From: M3007 sp031425155
Lineage (GTDB): Bacteria > Bacteroidota > Bacteroidia > Chitinophagales > Saprospiraceae
Assembly (NCBI GenBank): GCA_031425155.1
Contig: JANPIV010000048.1
Location: forward strand, 62,001-126,000
DNA: 64,000 nucleotides
Direction: 5' to 3'
Shown here one piece after another: positions 18,119 to 26,609 of this stretch; within the stretch, counting starts at the first letter, position 1, and each line of letters starts with the position of its first letter. The notes under the pieces were generated by a model. The model worked only from the letters and a program-made list of their open reading frames with translations. It made no database searches and was not told the origin of the DNA. Position numbers and translations under genes: made by a program.

Positions 18119-18781
18119 CTAAAAAAGAGTAGGCACTGGTCTTTTTTCCACTGGCTTTTTAAAAAACGGTGTATCCCGTATCCAGAACCGCCACGGCCAC
18201 TCGGCACATTCTCCAGCATAGTCCACGCCAATACGTTTACCGACAGCAATGTCTTCGGGTTTTACTATTTCGCCCCGATCTTCGATCCAGATTGGCGAAT
18301 CGGCATCCGTCAGTCGCTGGCCCGTCCATTTAGTCGTAATACCCAAGGCCTGACTGAGTGAGCCGGGGCCGGTCGTCAGTTGCACCAACGACTGGTTTTT
18401 TCCGCCGCGGCGTTCGCGCATAATGTCTATGCCTTCCAATGGTTCGATGGCGCGTATTAATACGGCGTGGGCCAGGTTTTCCGGCGCGGTGACTACATTG
18501 AATAGATAATGAATGCCATAACATAGAAAAACGTAGGCTCCACCGCCCTCGCCAAACATCACTTCCGTACGCGACGTGCGGCGGTCGCCCCAGGCGTGAC
18601 AGGCACGGTCGTCGGGTGCCCGGTAGGCTTCCGTTTCGGTGATGCGTCCGGCGGTATACTGCCCATCAAAATTGGTAACCAGCACTTTGCCCAGCAGGTC
18701 ACGGGCTATTTGTACTACATCGGTGCGCTGGTAAAATTCGGGCGGCAGGTGTAAATGGATGTCTGTTTTAATTAGAGCCAT
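18119..18781 (-). CDS. DNA-3-methyladenine glycosylase (AAG/MPG family)
   Basis: The 220-residue protein has the alkyladenine glycosylase signature. ARDLLGKVLV is followed by GRITETEAYRAPDDRACHAW, which carries the catalytic Glu and the DNA-intercalating region, then GGGAYVFLCYGIHYLFNVVT and the LTTGPGSLSQALGI segment that contacts DNA. It excises alkylated purines and hypoxanthine as the first step of base excision repair. The length is normal. It is convergent with the toxin remnant, 50 bases away. Function is well supported. Confidence 0.94.
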   Translation of the reverse strand: MALIKTDIHLHLPPEFYQRTDVVQIARDLLGKVLVTNFDGQYTAGRITETEAYRAPDDRACHAWGDRRTSRTEVMFGEGGGAYVFLCYGIHYLFNVVTAPENLAHAVLIRAIEPLEGIDIMRERRGGKNQSLVQLTTGPGSLSQALGITTKWTGQRLTDADSPIWIEDRGEIVKPEDIAVGKRIGVDYAGECAEWPWRFWIRDTPFFKKPVEKRPVPTLF

Positions 18782-19283
18782 TACAGCGTACTAAGGTAGA
18801 TTATGGGTCAAATTGATGTTTAAGGTACTGTAGAACTCGTGAACCACTCAGATCCAAATTTTCCATTCAGACAAATGGAAGAGCGTTTCGCAGCACCTCT
18901 ACGCGTGGCTGCCAGCCGAAGATTAAAAATATATGCCAAAAAATATTTTATTTAGAAATTATTTGCAAATAACGCATTCCATCTACAAACGGCTGTTTTT
19001 GCAGACAAAACGGTGACAAATGACCGACGAAATTTAATTCGGAAATGACCGCCCAAAACGCTGCTTCACCAAATGTCGTTTTTATTCAATGCCAGATTTG
19101 CAACCTCCCCGATCTTTGCCTTGTCAATGGGAATCAAAAAGCAGTAAACAAATTTTTAAAACCGGTTTGTAACTTCTTTCGCCTGGCACCGTCCAGTTAA
19201 TCAAAGGTCGCTTTTATGTAATGGCGGTTTCGTAGTCCGCCAGACCTTTGCACCAGAATATTTGAAGTAAAAATGAAAATGAT
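18782..19283. other. Intergenic region, no gene seen
   Basis: These 500 bases lie between the glycosylase start and the AraC-type regulator start, so both genes are transcribed away from them. The DNA is AT-rich in the middle (around 18930-18980). No protein, tRNA or strong hairpin was found; promoters for the divergent genes should be here. Confidence 0.6.
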
Positions 19284-20096
19284 ATGCAGTACCAGGAATT
19301 CAATCCTTCCTCCGCCCTGAAACCATATATAGAGTGTTTTTGGACCAATACTGGCAGTTTGCCCGACCCCAACCAGCCTTTTCGCTGCATCCCGAATGGT
19401 AGCCTGGATATTGTCATCAGCACCAACGCTGCGCCTACCTGGGTGCAACGCGGAGAAAACTGGGAACAAATGCCAGATGCATTTATCACCGGTATCTGGA
19501 CGGAACCGGCGATTATGAAATGGGATCACCTCAGTTGGTTCGGGATTCGGCTCAAGCCGGAAATGTTTGTTCACTTGTTCCAGCAGCCGATGCGCGAAAT
19601 GGAAAACGTCACGCTCGACATACGGACCGTGCTGGGCGCAGAAGCGGGCAAATTGGCCAGCCAACTGGCCGAAGCATCCGACCACCAGCAGCGTATCAGC
19701 ATGGCCGAAGCCTTTGTCACTCGCGAACTGGCCAAACGCCAACCACCGCAGAGCACGTATCTCAACGAAGCCATGCGGCTGATTCGGAAACATAGCGGCC
19801 AGGTGAGCACCGGGGAATTGAGCCGACAGGTTTTTGTGGGCGAACGGCAGTTGCAAAGGGCTTTCCGTGAATATTTCGGCGCCAGCCCCAAGACTTACGG
19901 ACGCATTGCCCGCTTCAACTATGCGAATCAACTAGTAATGACTAATCCGAATTCATCCTGGGTGGAGGTGAGTTATACGTGCGGTTATGCCGATCAGGCG
20001 CACTTCATCCGCGATTGTAAAGCCCTCGCTGGTGATGTACCGACGACGCTTTTTGCCGGAATAAAATTGAAAACCAACCACGAATACGCCATGTAA
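19284..20096 (+). CDS. AraC family transcriptional regulator
   Basis: The 270-residue regulator has an N-terminal sensing domain typical of one Bacteroidota AraC group: FNPSSALKPYIECFWTN near the start and WFGIRLKPEMF near residue 90. The C-terminal AraC/XylS double helix-turn-helix (about 165-262) contains VSTGELSRQVFVGERQLQRAFREYFGASPKTY and VSYTCGYADQAHFIRDCKALAG. The second matches the family's recognition-helix signature. It probably binds DNA as a monomer or dimer near its target promoters. The ligand and targets are unknown. Confidence 0.9.
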   Translation: MQYQEFNPSSALKPYIECFWTNTGSLPDPNQPFRCIPNGSLDIVISTNAAPTWVQRGENWEQMPDAFITGIWTEPAIMKWDHLSWFGIRLKPEMFVHLFQQPMREMENVTLDIRTVLGAEAGKLASQLAEASDHQQRISMAEAFVTRELAKRQPPQSTYLNEAMRLIRKHSGQVSTGELSRQVFVGERQLQRAFREYFGASPKTYGRIARFNYANQLVMTNPNSSWVEVSYTCGYADQAHFIRDCKALAGDVPTTLFAGIKLKTNHEYAM

Positions 20097-20581
20097 TGAA
20101 TTTTAAAACCAATAAACATTTAAAACAATCTTCTTTCTTCTAGTAAAACTAGGCAAAACCTGGTGTGCAATCAGTAGTTTTGGATAAAATCAGTTTAAAT
20201 TAACTGGCTGTAAAAGGTTATGCCTAATAACCAATACACCAATTAACCAATAACTCTATTGCACGGGCCACTGCGCCCACTTTCTAACGCATTTTCATTT
20301 TTTTTCAAATTCAGGTTCTGCCGCAACGGTAGAGCCGTAGGACGCAGTCTGTCCCGACTATTCGCAGGGGCCGAGACACCGCGGTTCAAGCCGACACGAG
20401 CCGGTTTGGGATGGGCTGCTTTTTTTACCTGTTTACCCGCCGAAGTCTTTTCAGACGAAGGCGGGTCACTACCATCCTAAAAAACCACTCTCACAATTCA
20501 TTCATTCACAGTCTTTTGGAGGAATCTGTATTCCGCCCAACAGTCACCATTATTTAAACAATCTAACGCACACACCACATC
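20097..20581. other. Intergenic region with a hairpin, no convincing gene
   Basis: The gap is nearly 500 bases. A G+C-rich stretch near 20430-20465 holds an inverted repeat (acccgcc / ggcgggt) with a second internal pair (gtct / agac) that could act as a terminator or attenuator. A 73-codon frame here has no recognisable features and is not called. Confidence 0.5.
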
Positions 20582-21016
20582 ATGAATAAGCAATTTTTTC
20601 AGATCCCGGTTGCCATCTTCGCTGCATTAATGCTCACCCTCACCGCCTGCGAAAAGGACAAAGACAAACCGAAACCAGAACCCACCGTACAAGAAAAACT
20701 GGTCGGTAAATGGGAAATAAAATCCTTTACTTTGGACGGCGTCGAAATAAAAGGCACTATCGTTTCTACTTCCACGATTGAACTGGAAGCATATAGCGGC
20801 ATTGATGGCGATTTCGAGTGGATGATTAATTACACCGACGGCACAGTAGATCGCACGACCGGCGATTACATCGCAGACGTAACAGAGAAAGAGATCAAGT
20901 TTGGCGCCGATAATGGTGAAAACATCAAATTTGACTTTGATCTGGATGGCGACGACCTGGAATTGTCCGGCACACTGGATGGTGAGCGGTATATTCTGCA
21001 AGCCGAACGGGATTAG
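20582..21016 (+). CDS. Lipocalin-like lipoprotein
   Basis: The 144-residue protein has a lipoprotein signal (LMLTLTAC, Cys about 23) followed by a charged linker and EKLVGKWEIKSF, the opening of Bacteroidota lipocalin-like domains. The rest is a run of alternating strands rich in Asp and Gly (DFEWMINYTDGTV, IKFDFDLDGDDLELSG), fitting a small beta-barrel. It is presumably tethered to the outer membrane. The ligand is unknown and it stands alone between repeat-rich intergenic regions. Confidence 0.8.
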   Translation: MNKQFFQIPVAIFAALMLTLTACEKDKDKPKPEPTVQEKLVGKWEIKSFTLDGVEIKGTIVSTSTIELEAYSGIDGDFEWMINYTDGTVDRTTGDYIADVTEKEIKFGADNGENIKFDFDLDGDDLELSGTLDGERYILQAERD

Positions 21017-21025
21017 TATTAAAAA

Positions 21026-21220
21026 CGCAAAAGGGCAATAAGCAAGGGGCAATAAGCAAAAAAGCAAATGAAGCAAAGGGCAAAAAGGAGCAAATCAGGG
21101 ATTGAGTTTACCTAATCATTATGGTCTTTATTCAGGGCATATCTGCCTATTGCTTATTACCTTTTGCCTTTTTTATTAATTGCCAATTTGCCATTTGCTC
21201 ACTTGCCCTTTGTTTTTTCC
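21026..21220. repeat. GCAAAAGGCAA repeat tract, both orientations
   Basis: Between the lipoprotein and the cytochrome gene, degenerate words such as gggcaataagcaa and aagggcaaaaagg (21026-21085) are mirrored by ttgcttattaccttttgcc and tgccaatttgccatttgc (21149-21195). The two halves could pair into a long imperfect hairpin. Confidence 0.65.
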
Positions 21221-21244
21221 TCTCAACCAATAAAATAATTGATT

Positions 21245-22231
21245 ATGAAAAAAGTCTTTAAAATTCTGGGTTACGGCCTGGGATCCATTATAGTGTTAAT
21301 CGGCATTTTTGCGGCGTATATCCAGATAAAAGGCGTTCCCTATTATCCGGTAGAAATACCCAATGCTATACAGCAACTACAAGTGCCGCGCGATACACAG
21401 CACATTGCCGAAGGCAAACGCATTGCGTCTATGTTATGCCGCGAATGCCATTATTCCACCGAAACGCAGAAAATGACGGGGGGCCACCGGACCGACATTC
21501 CCAAAGAGTTCGGGGAAATCTATTCCCTGAATATTACGCAGGATAAAACCCACGGCATTGGCGATTGGACCGATGGACAAATCTATTATTTCCTGCGCAC
21601 CGGCATTCGTCCGCAAACCGGGCAGTACGTGCCGCCTTTTATGCCCAAGTTTCCACGCATGTCTGATGAAGATATGTATTCGATTATTGCCTGGTTGCGC
21701 TCTGAAGATGCGGAACTGGCTCCCGACCCCCATGAATATCCCGCTAATAAGGCTAATTTTCTAATAAAACTATTAGCCAACGTTGCCTTCAAACCTTTGC
21801 CTTTGCCACAGCAGCCCATTATAGAACCCGACACCACCGACGCAGTCGCGCTCGGTAGATACGTCGCCGATGGCATGGTGGGTTGCTATAATTGTCATAG
21901 TGCTGACTTGAAAACAATCAATGAATTAGAACCCGAAAAATCACCGGGTTTCTATGGTGGCGGCACTGCTATGCTCGATCTGGATGGCAAAACCGAAGTA
22001 GTAACGGCTAATATTACTTTCGACCCCACGACGGGCATTGGTAATATATCGGAACAGGCGTTTGTGGAGGCGGTGCGCTTTTGCAAAAAGCCGGGTGGTG
22101 GCCAATTACACTATCCCATGACGCCCCATGCGGGATTGAGCGACACCGAAGTACGTGCCATTTACGCTTATTTGAAAACCGTGCCGCAGATTCACCATGA
22201 AGTAACCAGATTTAAAGAAGCTTCTAATTAA
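21245..22231 (+). CDS. Membrane-anchored dihaem cytochrome c
   Basis: The 328-residue protein has an N-terminal membrane anchor (about residues 8-26) and two c-type haem sites, CRECH near residue 63 and CYNCH near residue 217. Each sits at the start of a class I cytochrome c domain, with later M-x-P-like methionines as possible axial ligands (FMPKFPRM, YPMTPH). It should sit in the periplasm facing electron-transfer partners. The ATG at 21245 is preferred over an upstream TTG. The tandem layout suits electron delivery to a dehydrogenase or oxidase, but no partner enzyme is encoded nearby. A 38-residue membrane peptide follows 11 bases later. Confidence 0.9.
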   Translation: MKKVFKILGYGLGSIIVLIGIFAAYIQIKGVPYYPVEIPNAIQQLQVPRDTQHIAEGKRIASMLCRECHYSTETQKMTGGHRTDIPKEFGEIYSLNITQDKTHGIGDWTDGQIYYFLRTGIRPQTGQYVPPFMPKFPRMSDEDMYSIIAWLRSEDAELAPDPHEYPANKANFLIKLLANVAFKPLPLPQQPIIEPDTTDAVALGRYVADGMVGCYNCHSADLKTINELEPEKSPGFYGGGTAMLDLDGKTEVVTANITFDPTTGIGNISEQAFVEAVRFCKKPGGGQLHYPMTPHAGLSDTEVRAIYAYLKTVPQIHHEVTRFKEASN

Positions 22232-22242
22232 TTCACCTCACC

Positions 22243-22359
22243 ATGACTACTATTTTTTCCAATCTCGTCCTGGCCATCAGTCTTGTGGTCAGTCTGGCGG
22301 GCATCAGGGTGCTGTTGCACACCCGGCGTTTGACCCGAAAACCAACCAAGGCCCATTAG
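22243..22359 (+). CDS. Small membrane peptide (38 aa) downstream of the cytochrome
   Basis: An ATG 11 bases after the cytochrome stop opens a 38-codon frame. It has one hydrophobic helix (NLVLAISLVVSLAGIRVLL) and a basic tail (HTRRLTRKPTKAH), so a single-pass membrane peptide with its C-terminus in the cytoplasm is likely. The next gene starts 8 bases later, so the three may be one transcript. There is no recognised family. It may be a small subunit or accessory of the cytochrome, but that is inference from position. Confidence 0.5.
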   Translation: MTTIFSNLVLAISLVVSLAGIRVLLHTRRLTRKPTKAH

Positions 22360-22367
22360 TTTTAACT

Positions 22368-22760
22368 ATGAAAATCACTATTTTGTACAGCATTTTGCTG
22401 GCGATGACTTTTGGTAAATCCAATTGTTACTCTGTGCCAGGCATTGCTACTGAATCCATGCCAGAGAAAACGTCGGCCAAACTTGCGCCCGCTTATAATG
22501 GCATATTAGTCATTCATCAAGGTGTAGCCGAATTTCGTGACTGCGAGACTCGAATGAAATTGTGCATAAAAGATGAAACCGGGCACCTGGATTCCTGTTA
22601 TCAGCACACCGTTGCTGCTAATTACGATGGCGTTTATGCAGTGTTGCATGGAAATATTGATCTCAATATTGAACCGACTAATAAATATGCCGGTACTTTT
22701 CTGGTAACGCATATTCATCGGTTGGAGCATACCAATGGGACCTCGGATTGTTGGCAGTAA
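22368..22760 (+). CDS. Secreted protein of unknown function
   Basis: The 130-residue protein has an N-terminal hydrophobic signal (ITILYSILLAMTF). Four cysteines lie in the mature part (FRDCET, MKLCIKD, DSCYQH, SDCWQ), suggesting two disulfides in the periplasm. The last strand segment, GTFLVTHIHRLEH, recalls small OB-like or META-like envelope domains, but I do not recognise the family. It is tightly spaced after the 38-residue peptide, so it probably belongs to the cytochrome transcript. Confidence 0.65.
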   Translation: MKITILYSILLAMTFGKSNCYSVPGIATESMPEKTSAKLAPAYNGILVIHQGVAEFRDCETRMKLCIKDETGHLDSCYQHTVAANYDGVYAVLHGNIDLNIEPTNKYAGTFLVTHIHRLEHTNGTSDCWQ

Positions 22761-22820
22761 AAGTAGTGGCATGGCATTTTAGTGGATATTATGTCATTTC
22801 ATTCATCAAAACTGCCAACT

Positions 22821-23036
22821 ATGAAAAAAGTGATTTTTCTCTTCCTGTTCTCCGCTGCGCTGACCACGGCCTGCAACCCCGCTAAAAAATGCCAGGAAAA
22901 CCCGCAAGCCGACTGTATGTGTACCAAACAGTACGACCCGGTCTGCGGCTGCAATCAAAAAACCTACGGCAATGCCTGCGAAGCAAAATGTGCGGGTATT
23001 ACGACTTTCACCAAAGGCGAATGTCCGCCCAAGTAA
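22821..23036 (+). CDS. Kazal-type protease inhibitor-like lipoprotein
   Basis: The 71-residue protein has a lipoprotein signal (FLFSAALTTAC) followed by one Kazal-like domain. CMCTKQYDPVCGCNQKTYGN and ACEAKCAGITTFTKGEC give the six cysteines and the conserved Y-G-N around the middle. Kazal domains block serine proteases; a lipid-anchored form would protect the cell surface or periplasm. The ATG at 22821 is chosen because the signal peptide starts there. A strong hairpin terminator follows. Confidence 0.88.
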   Translation: MKKVIFLFLFSAALTTACNPAKKCQENPQADCMCTKQYDPVCGCNQKTYGNACEAKCAGITTFTKGECPPK

Positions 23037-23064
23037 CTCCGGTCCCTGATCGAGAAAACACAAA

Positions 23065-23100
23065 CGTGGCCGCTCCAACCGGAAGGTGGAAGCGGCCACG
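23065..23100. terminator. Bidirectional hairpin terminator
   Basis: A perfect 10-bp stem (CGTGGCCGCT / AGCGGCCACG) with a 16-base loop lies between the convergent Kazal lipoprotein and AcpH genes. It is followed by a short T-containing stretch on the plus strand. It probably ends transcription from both sides. Confidence 0.75.
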
Positions 23101-23106
23101 CTGCTT

Positions 23107-23685
23107 TTAGGCTATAAACTCCCGTGCATGGCTCACCAGCTCCGGGAAAAACACGTCGAAATCTGCCGAGAAATCCTCGATATTGGCAAAAAAATAATCC
23201 AGCATAGCGAGCGGGTCAAACTCTGGTGGCAGCCGCCGGGCAAAACGCTGGAACACCCATTCCAGACCCGCACGTTGCTGGTAGCCATGCAGAAATGATC
23301 CTGCCACCATGTGCGGCGTTCGTTCCTGCAACACTGGCGGCAGGTCGGCGATGCGTTTTTCCAGAGTTCGATACGTTTGTCGAGCAAATTCATCAAAAGA
23401 TTCTGTGGTAAAAAGGGACCAGTGGCGAGCCAGCAAATGGTCGGCCAGAATATCGTGTACCGGACCCGCATAGCGACCCGCGTACGGGCGCAACCGCACC
23501 ACATTGGTCCGTACCCGCTCGTGCTCATCCGTAAAAGCGTCAATAGAGCGGTGTAGCAAAATGCCTTGCTGCATGGGCCCCGGGTAGTTTTTCCAGGTAT
23601 GACCCTTCACAAAATCGCCGCTGAAATTACCGACCAGCAGGTCTTCATTTCCAAAAGATAAAAAACAATGGGCGAGGTGATTCAT
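23107..23685 (-). CDS. Acyl carrier protein phosphodiesterase-like (AcpH)
   Basis: The 192-residue protein begins MNHLAHCFLSF, followed by LLVGNFSGDFVKG and QQGILLHRSIDAFTDEH. These are the conserved metal-binding His and Asp segments of AcpH, an HD-like phosphodiesterase. AcpH removes the 4'-phosphopantetheine group from holo-ACP in E. coli. DILADHLLARHW and VAGSFLHGY follow in the expected order. The ATG at 23685 matches the conserved family N-terminus; an upstream start would add 15 unrelated residues. Confidence 0.88.
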   Translation of the reverse strand: MNHLAHCFLSFGNEDLLVGNFSGDFVKGHTWKNYPGPMQQGILLHRSIDAFTDEHERVRTNVVRLRPYAGRYAGPVHDILADHLLARHWSLFTTESFDEFARQTYRTLEKRIADLPPVLQERTPHMVAGSFLHGYQQRAGLEWVFQRFARRLPPEFDPLAMLDYFFANIEDFSADFDVFFPELVSHAREFIA

Positions 23686-23817
23686 CTGTGAGAGCGTAAG
23701 AGATGTGAGAAAGTGAGAGCGAAGCCGCAAAATTGGAGTCAGGTTTTTCTACTTTTGCGCCCGCTAAGAAAAGCGTACTGCCAATAACCAATTAACCAGT
23801 CCACTAATAACTATTCT

Positions 23818-24921
23818 ATGCCTCTGCAATGCGGTATTGTTGGCTTGCCCAACGTCGGAAAATCTACTTTGTTCAATGCGCTGACCAATGGTAAAGCATT
23901 GGCTGCCAACTATCCTTTCGCTACCAAAGACCCCAACCTGGGCGTCATTTCGGTACCTGACGCCCGGCTCGATAAATTGGCCGAACTGGTGCTGCCGCAG
24001 CGCGTACTGCCCACCACGGTCGAAATCCTCGACATTGCCGGCCTCATCAAAGGAGCCAGTCAGGGCGAAGGACTGGGCAACCAGTTTCTGGCCAATATCC
24101 GCGAAGTGGACGCCATTATTCACGTGGTGCGCTGCTTCGACGACGATAATGTGGTCCACGTGGATGGCTCGGTGAATCCGGTGCGCGACAAGGAGATCAT
24201 AGACCTGGAACTGGGTTTGAAAGACCTCGAAACGGTGGACAAACGCATAGATAAGGTCGCCCGCGCTGCCCGCACGGGGAGCCGCGACGACCAGCGTTTG
24301 CTGGAAGTGCTGAATGTGGTCAAGCCGCATCTCGAGCAGGGCCGCTCCACCCGTGAACTCTTCGCCACGCTGGATGACGATGGCAAAGCCACCCTGCGCG
24401 AACTCTCACTGCTCACCGCCAAACCCGTGCTCTATGTCTGCAATGTGGACGAAAGCGCGGTGCTCACCGGCAACGAACACACCAAAAAATTCCATGAATC
24501 CGTGGCTGCCGAAGGTGCCGAAGTCATCCTGATTTGCGCAGGCATTGAAGCCGAAATAGCGGAATTGGACACCAAAGAAGACCGGCTGGAATTTCTCACG
24601 GCGATGGGACTCAACGAACCCGGCGTGAACAAACTTATCCACGCGGCGTATAAGTTATTGAATCTCATTACTTATTTCACCGCCGGGGTGCAGGAAGTCC
24701 GCGCCTGGACGGTGCGCCGGGGAGCCAAAGCCCCCGAAGCTGCCGGGGTGATTCACTCCGATTTTGAAAAAGGTTTTATTCGCGCCGAGGTCATTAAGTA
24801 TCAGGACTACATCACGCTTGGTTCCGAGGTGAAAGTGAAAGAAGCCGGTAAAATGGCCGTGGAAGGCAAAGAATATGAAGTCGGCGACGGCGATATTATG
24901 CACTTCCGGTTTAATGTATGA
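23818..24921 (+). CDS. ychF: Redox-regulated ATPase YchF (Obg-family)
   Basis: The 367-residue P-loop protein has the YchF/OLA1 layout. GIVGLPNVGKSTLFNAL is the P-loop, FATKDPNLGVI is switch I, and DIAGLIKGASQGEGLGNQFL is the Obg-type G3. NVDE replaces the canonical NKxD, consistent with ATP preference. A coiled-coil arm follows, then a C-terminal TGS domain (from about 280: LITYFTAGVQEVRAWTVRRG). YchF binds ribosomes and affects oxidative-stress responses. Length and motifs are normal. Confidence 0.96.
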   Translation: MPLQCGIVGLPNVGKSTLFNALTNGKALAANYPFATKDPNLGVISVPDARLDKLAELVLPQRVLPTTVEILDIAGLIKGASQGEGLGNQFLANIREVDAIIHVVRCFDDDNVVHVDGSVNPVRDKEIIDLELGLKDLETVDKRIDKVARAARTGSRDDQRLLEVLNVVKPHLEQGRSTRELFATLDDDGKATLRELSLLTAKPVLYVCNVDESAVLTGNEHTKKFHESVAAEGAEVILICAGIEAEIAELDTKEDRLEFLTAMGLNEPGVNKLIHAAYKLLNLITYFTAGVQEVRAWTVRRGAKAPEAAGVIHSDFEKGFIRAEVIKYQDYITLGSEVKVKEAGKMAVEGKEYEVGDGDIMHFRFNV

Positions 24922-24925
24922 ATTA

Positions 24926-25026
24926 ATGTGGTCAATGTGTCTAATGTGGCCAATGTGAGCACATTACACCCATTGACCACATTTTTTCTTTTTCATTGAC
25001 CACATTTACTTTATTGACCACATTAT
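24926..25026. repeat. Cluster of TTGACCACATT / AATGTGGTCAAT repeats
   Basis: The gap between ychF and the HAD gene consists almost wholly of variants of aatgtggtcaatgtg followed by three copies of attgaccacatt in the opposite sense. The two halves can pair. The unit is shared with four other intergenic regions in this window. Confidence 0.7.
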
Positions 25027-25033
25027 TTTTCCC

Positions 25034-25642
25034 ATGCTTTCTACTATCATTTTCGACCTCGGTGGCGTATTAATTGACTGGAATCCAGAATACGTATTCA
25101 AGGATGTGATCCCCGATCCGGAACGCCGACGTTTTTTCTTTGAAAATATCTGCACCCACGAGTGGAACATTGAGCAGGATGCTGGTCGCTCATTGGAAGA
25201 AGCCACCACGCTGCTGGTGGATCAGTGGCCGGAGTGGGAAACGGAAATACGCGCCTACTACGGTCGCTGGGAAGAAATGCTCGGTGGTCCCATCGAGGAG
25301 ACGGTAGAACTGCTGCGCGAATTGCGTGACCTGGGTACGCATCGCCTGCTGGCTTTGACCAACTGGAGTGCCGAAACTTTCCCGGTGGCCCTCGAACGTT
25401 ACGATTTTCTGCAATGGTTTGAAGGCATCGTGGTCTCCGGCACGGAGCAGACGCGCAAACCTTTCGCCGATATTTATCACCTGTTGCTCGAACGCTACAG
25501 CATTCCGGCGGAAGAGGCAGTGTTCATTGACGACAGCCTGAAAAATGTGGAGGGTGCCCAGGCCATTGGGATGCAGGGCATTCACTTTCAAAATGTCGAT
25601 CAATTGCAGGAAGCACTGCGCGAATACGGCGTAAGTATCTAA
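25034..25642 (+). CDS. HAD family hydrolase (subfamily IA, YihX-like)
   Basis: The 202-residue protein contains all HAD motifs: IIFDLGGVLIDWN (motif I; the second acidic residue is replaced by Gly, as in YihX-type enzymes), LLALTNWSAE (motif II), the Lys in RKPFADIYHLLLERY (motif III) and AVFIDDSLKNVEGAQAIGM (motif IV). The helical cap lies between motifs I and II. It is probably a phosphatase for sugar phosphates or nucleotides; YihX acts on glucose 1-phosphate. The start is supported by the conserved motif beginning at residue 5. Confidence 0.9.
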   Translation: MLSTIIFDLGGVLIDWNPEYVFKDVIPDPERRRFFFENICTHEWNIEQDAGRSLEEATTLLVDQWPEWETEIRAYYGRWEEMLGGPIEETVELLRELRDLGTHRLLALTNWSAETFPVALERYDFLQWFEGIVVSGTEQTRKPFADIYHLLLERYSIPAEEAVFIDDSLKNVEGAQAIGMQGIHFQNVDQLQEALREYGVSI

Positions 25643-25701
25643 AATACTGATCTTCTATTTATCTTTCCGGGCTTGTTTTTTTATCAAACGCCCTTCCCAC
25701 C

Positions 25702-26112
25702 ATGTCAGAGCAACAAGGCACCAAAGAGAATCCCTGGAAACTGAAAACACCGCCGCAAACTTCCGAGTACGAAATGTATAAAGGGGAAAAAGACGGTCAG
25801 GAAATCCTGTTTTGCGTCGTCGGCAAAACCGTTTTGCAATATGATTACCGTTGCATTCAGGACCTACACGCGATGCTGGTCGAGCATGGCGACTGGATGG
25901 AACTTGGCTCCGCCGACGAACAAAAACCTGCCAAAGAAGGCACTGTAGAAGCCTGGGGACGCTCCGCCGAAAATCCCGTCGGCGGCTGGTATGGCCTGAA
26001 AAAAGGGCTGCGCGGGCGGTTCGGCATGTATTTGCCGCCGTTGATGGAAGCCCTGGGGCTGGCCGAGGTGGAGCACAATCCGAAAAATAACCGGATGCGG
26101 GCCGCCAAGTAG
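25702..26112 (+). CDS. Conserved hypothetical protein (DUF6855-like)
   Basis: The 136-residue cytoplasmic protein begins ENPWKLKTPPQTSEYEMYKGEKDG. Conserved-looking segments follow: LHAMLVEHGDWMELGSADEQ, EGTVEAWGRSAENPVGGWYG and GRFGMYLPPLMEALGLAEVE. I recognise this pattern from a widespread uncharacterised family, probably DUF6855, with no assigned function. It lacks a signal peptide or membrane segment. It follows the HAD gene by about 60 bases in the same direction and may share its transcript. Confidence 0.65.
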   Translation: MSEQQGTKENPWKLKTPPQTSEYEMYKGEKDGQEILFCVVGKTVLQYDYRCIQDLHAMLVEHGDWMELGSADEQKPAKEGTVEAWGRSAENPVGGWYGLKKGLRGRFGMYLPPLMEALGLAEVEHNPKNNRMRAAK

Positions 26113-26244
26113 TTATTAGTTATCGGTTAATTAGTTTATTGGTTTACAGCATTGATTGTCAGATGATTATCTGATTGCTTTCCGATAAAACCGGATGTCA
26201 GTATATTGCCGTCTGCTTATAGTCGTTGATAAATTCTTCCTGCC

Positions 26245-26607
26245 ATGCAAACTATCAATCTCGCCGACAAATTCAGCCAGATCAGCCAATTCTGGACACC
26301 GAAAATAATTGCCGAACTAAACGATCAGTACGTAAAGTTGGCCAGGGTGAAAGACGAATTGGTGTGGCATAGTCATACGCACGAGGACGAACTATTCGTA
26401 GTCATGCAGGGTACGCTCATCATGGAATTTCGCGATAAGACCGTGGAAGTAAAACCGGGAGAAATCCTCGTCGTGCCCAAAGGCGTAGAACACCTGCCGC
26501 GTACCAATGGCGAGGAAGTTTTGCTCATGCTCATCGAACCAAAATCCACCCTGCATACCGGCGAAGTAGTGCATGAAAAAACGGTAACGGAACTGGAATG
26601 GATTTAG
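26245..26607 (+). CDS. Cupin-domain protein
   Basis: The 120-residue single-domain cupin contains LVWHSHTHEDELFVVMQGTLIMEF (first cupin motif with H-x-H and Glu metal ligands) and EILVVPKGVEHLPRTN (second motif with Pro, Gly and His). Small cupins of this kind bind a metal and may act as isomerases or sensors; the substrate is not apparent. The stop is 2 bases from the end of the convergent accD gene. Confidence 0.9.
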   Translation: MQTINLADKFSQISQFWTPKIIAELNDQYVKLARVKDELVWHSHTHEDELFVVMQGTLIMEFRDKTVEVKPGEILVVPKGVEHLPRTNGEEVLLMLIEPKSTLHTGEVVHEKTVTELEWI

Positions 26608-26609
26608 AT

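Noticed and set aside
20259..20480. 73-codon frame in the gap before the lipocalin-like gene
   Set aside because: Composition is low-complexity, there is no family pattern or ribosome-binding sequence, and it overlaps a hairpin.
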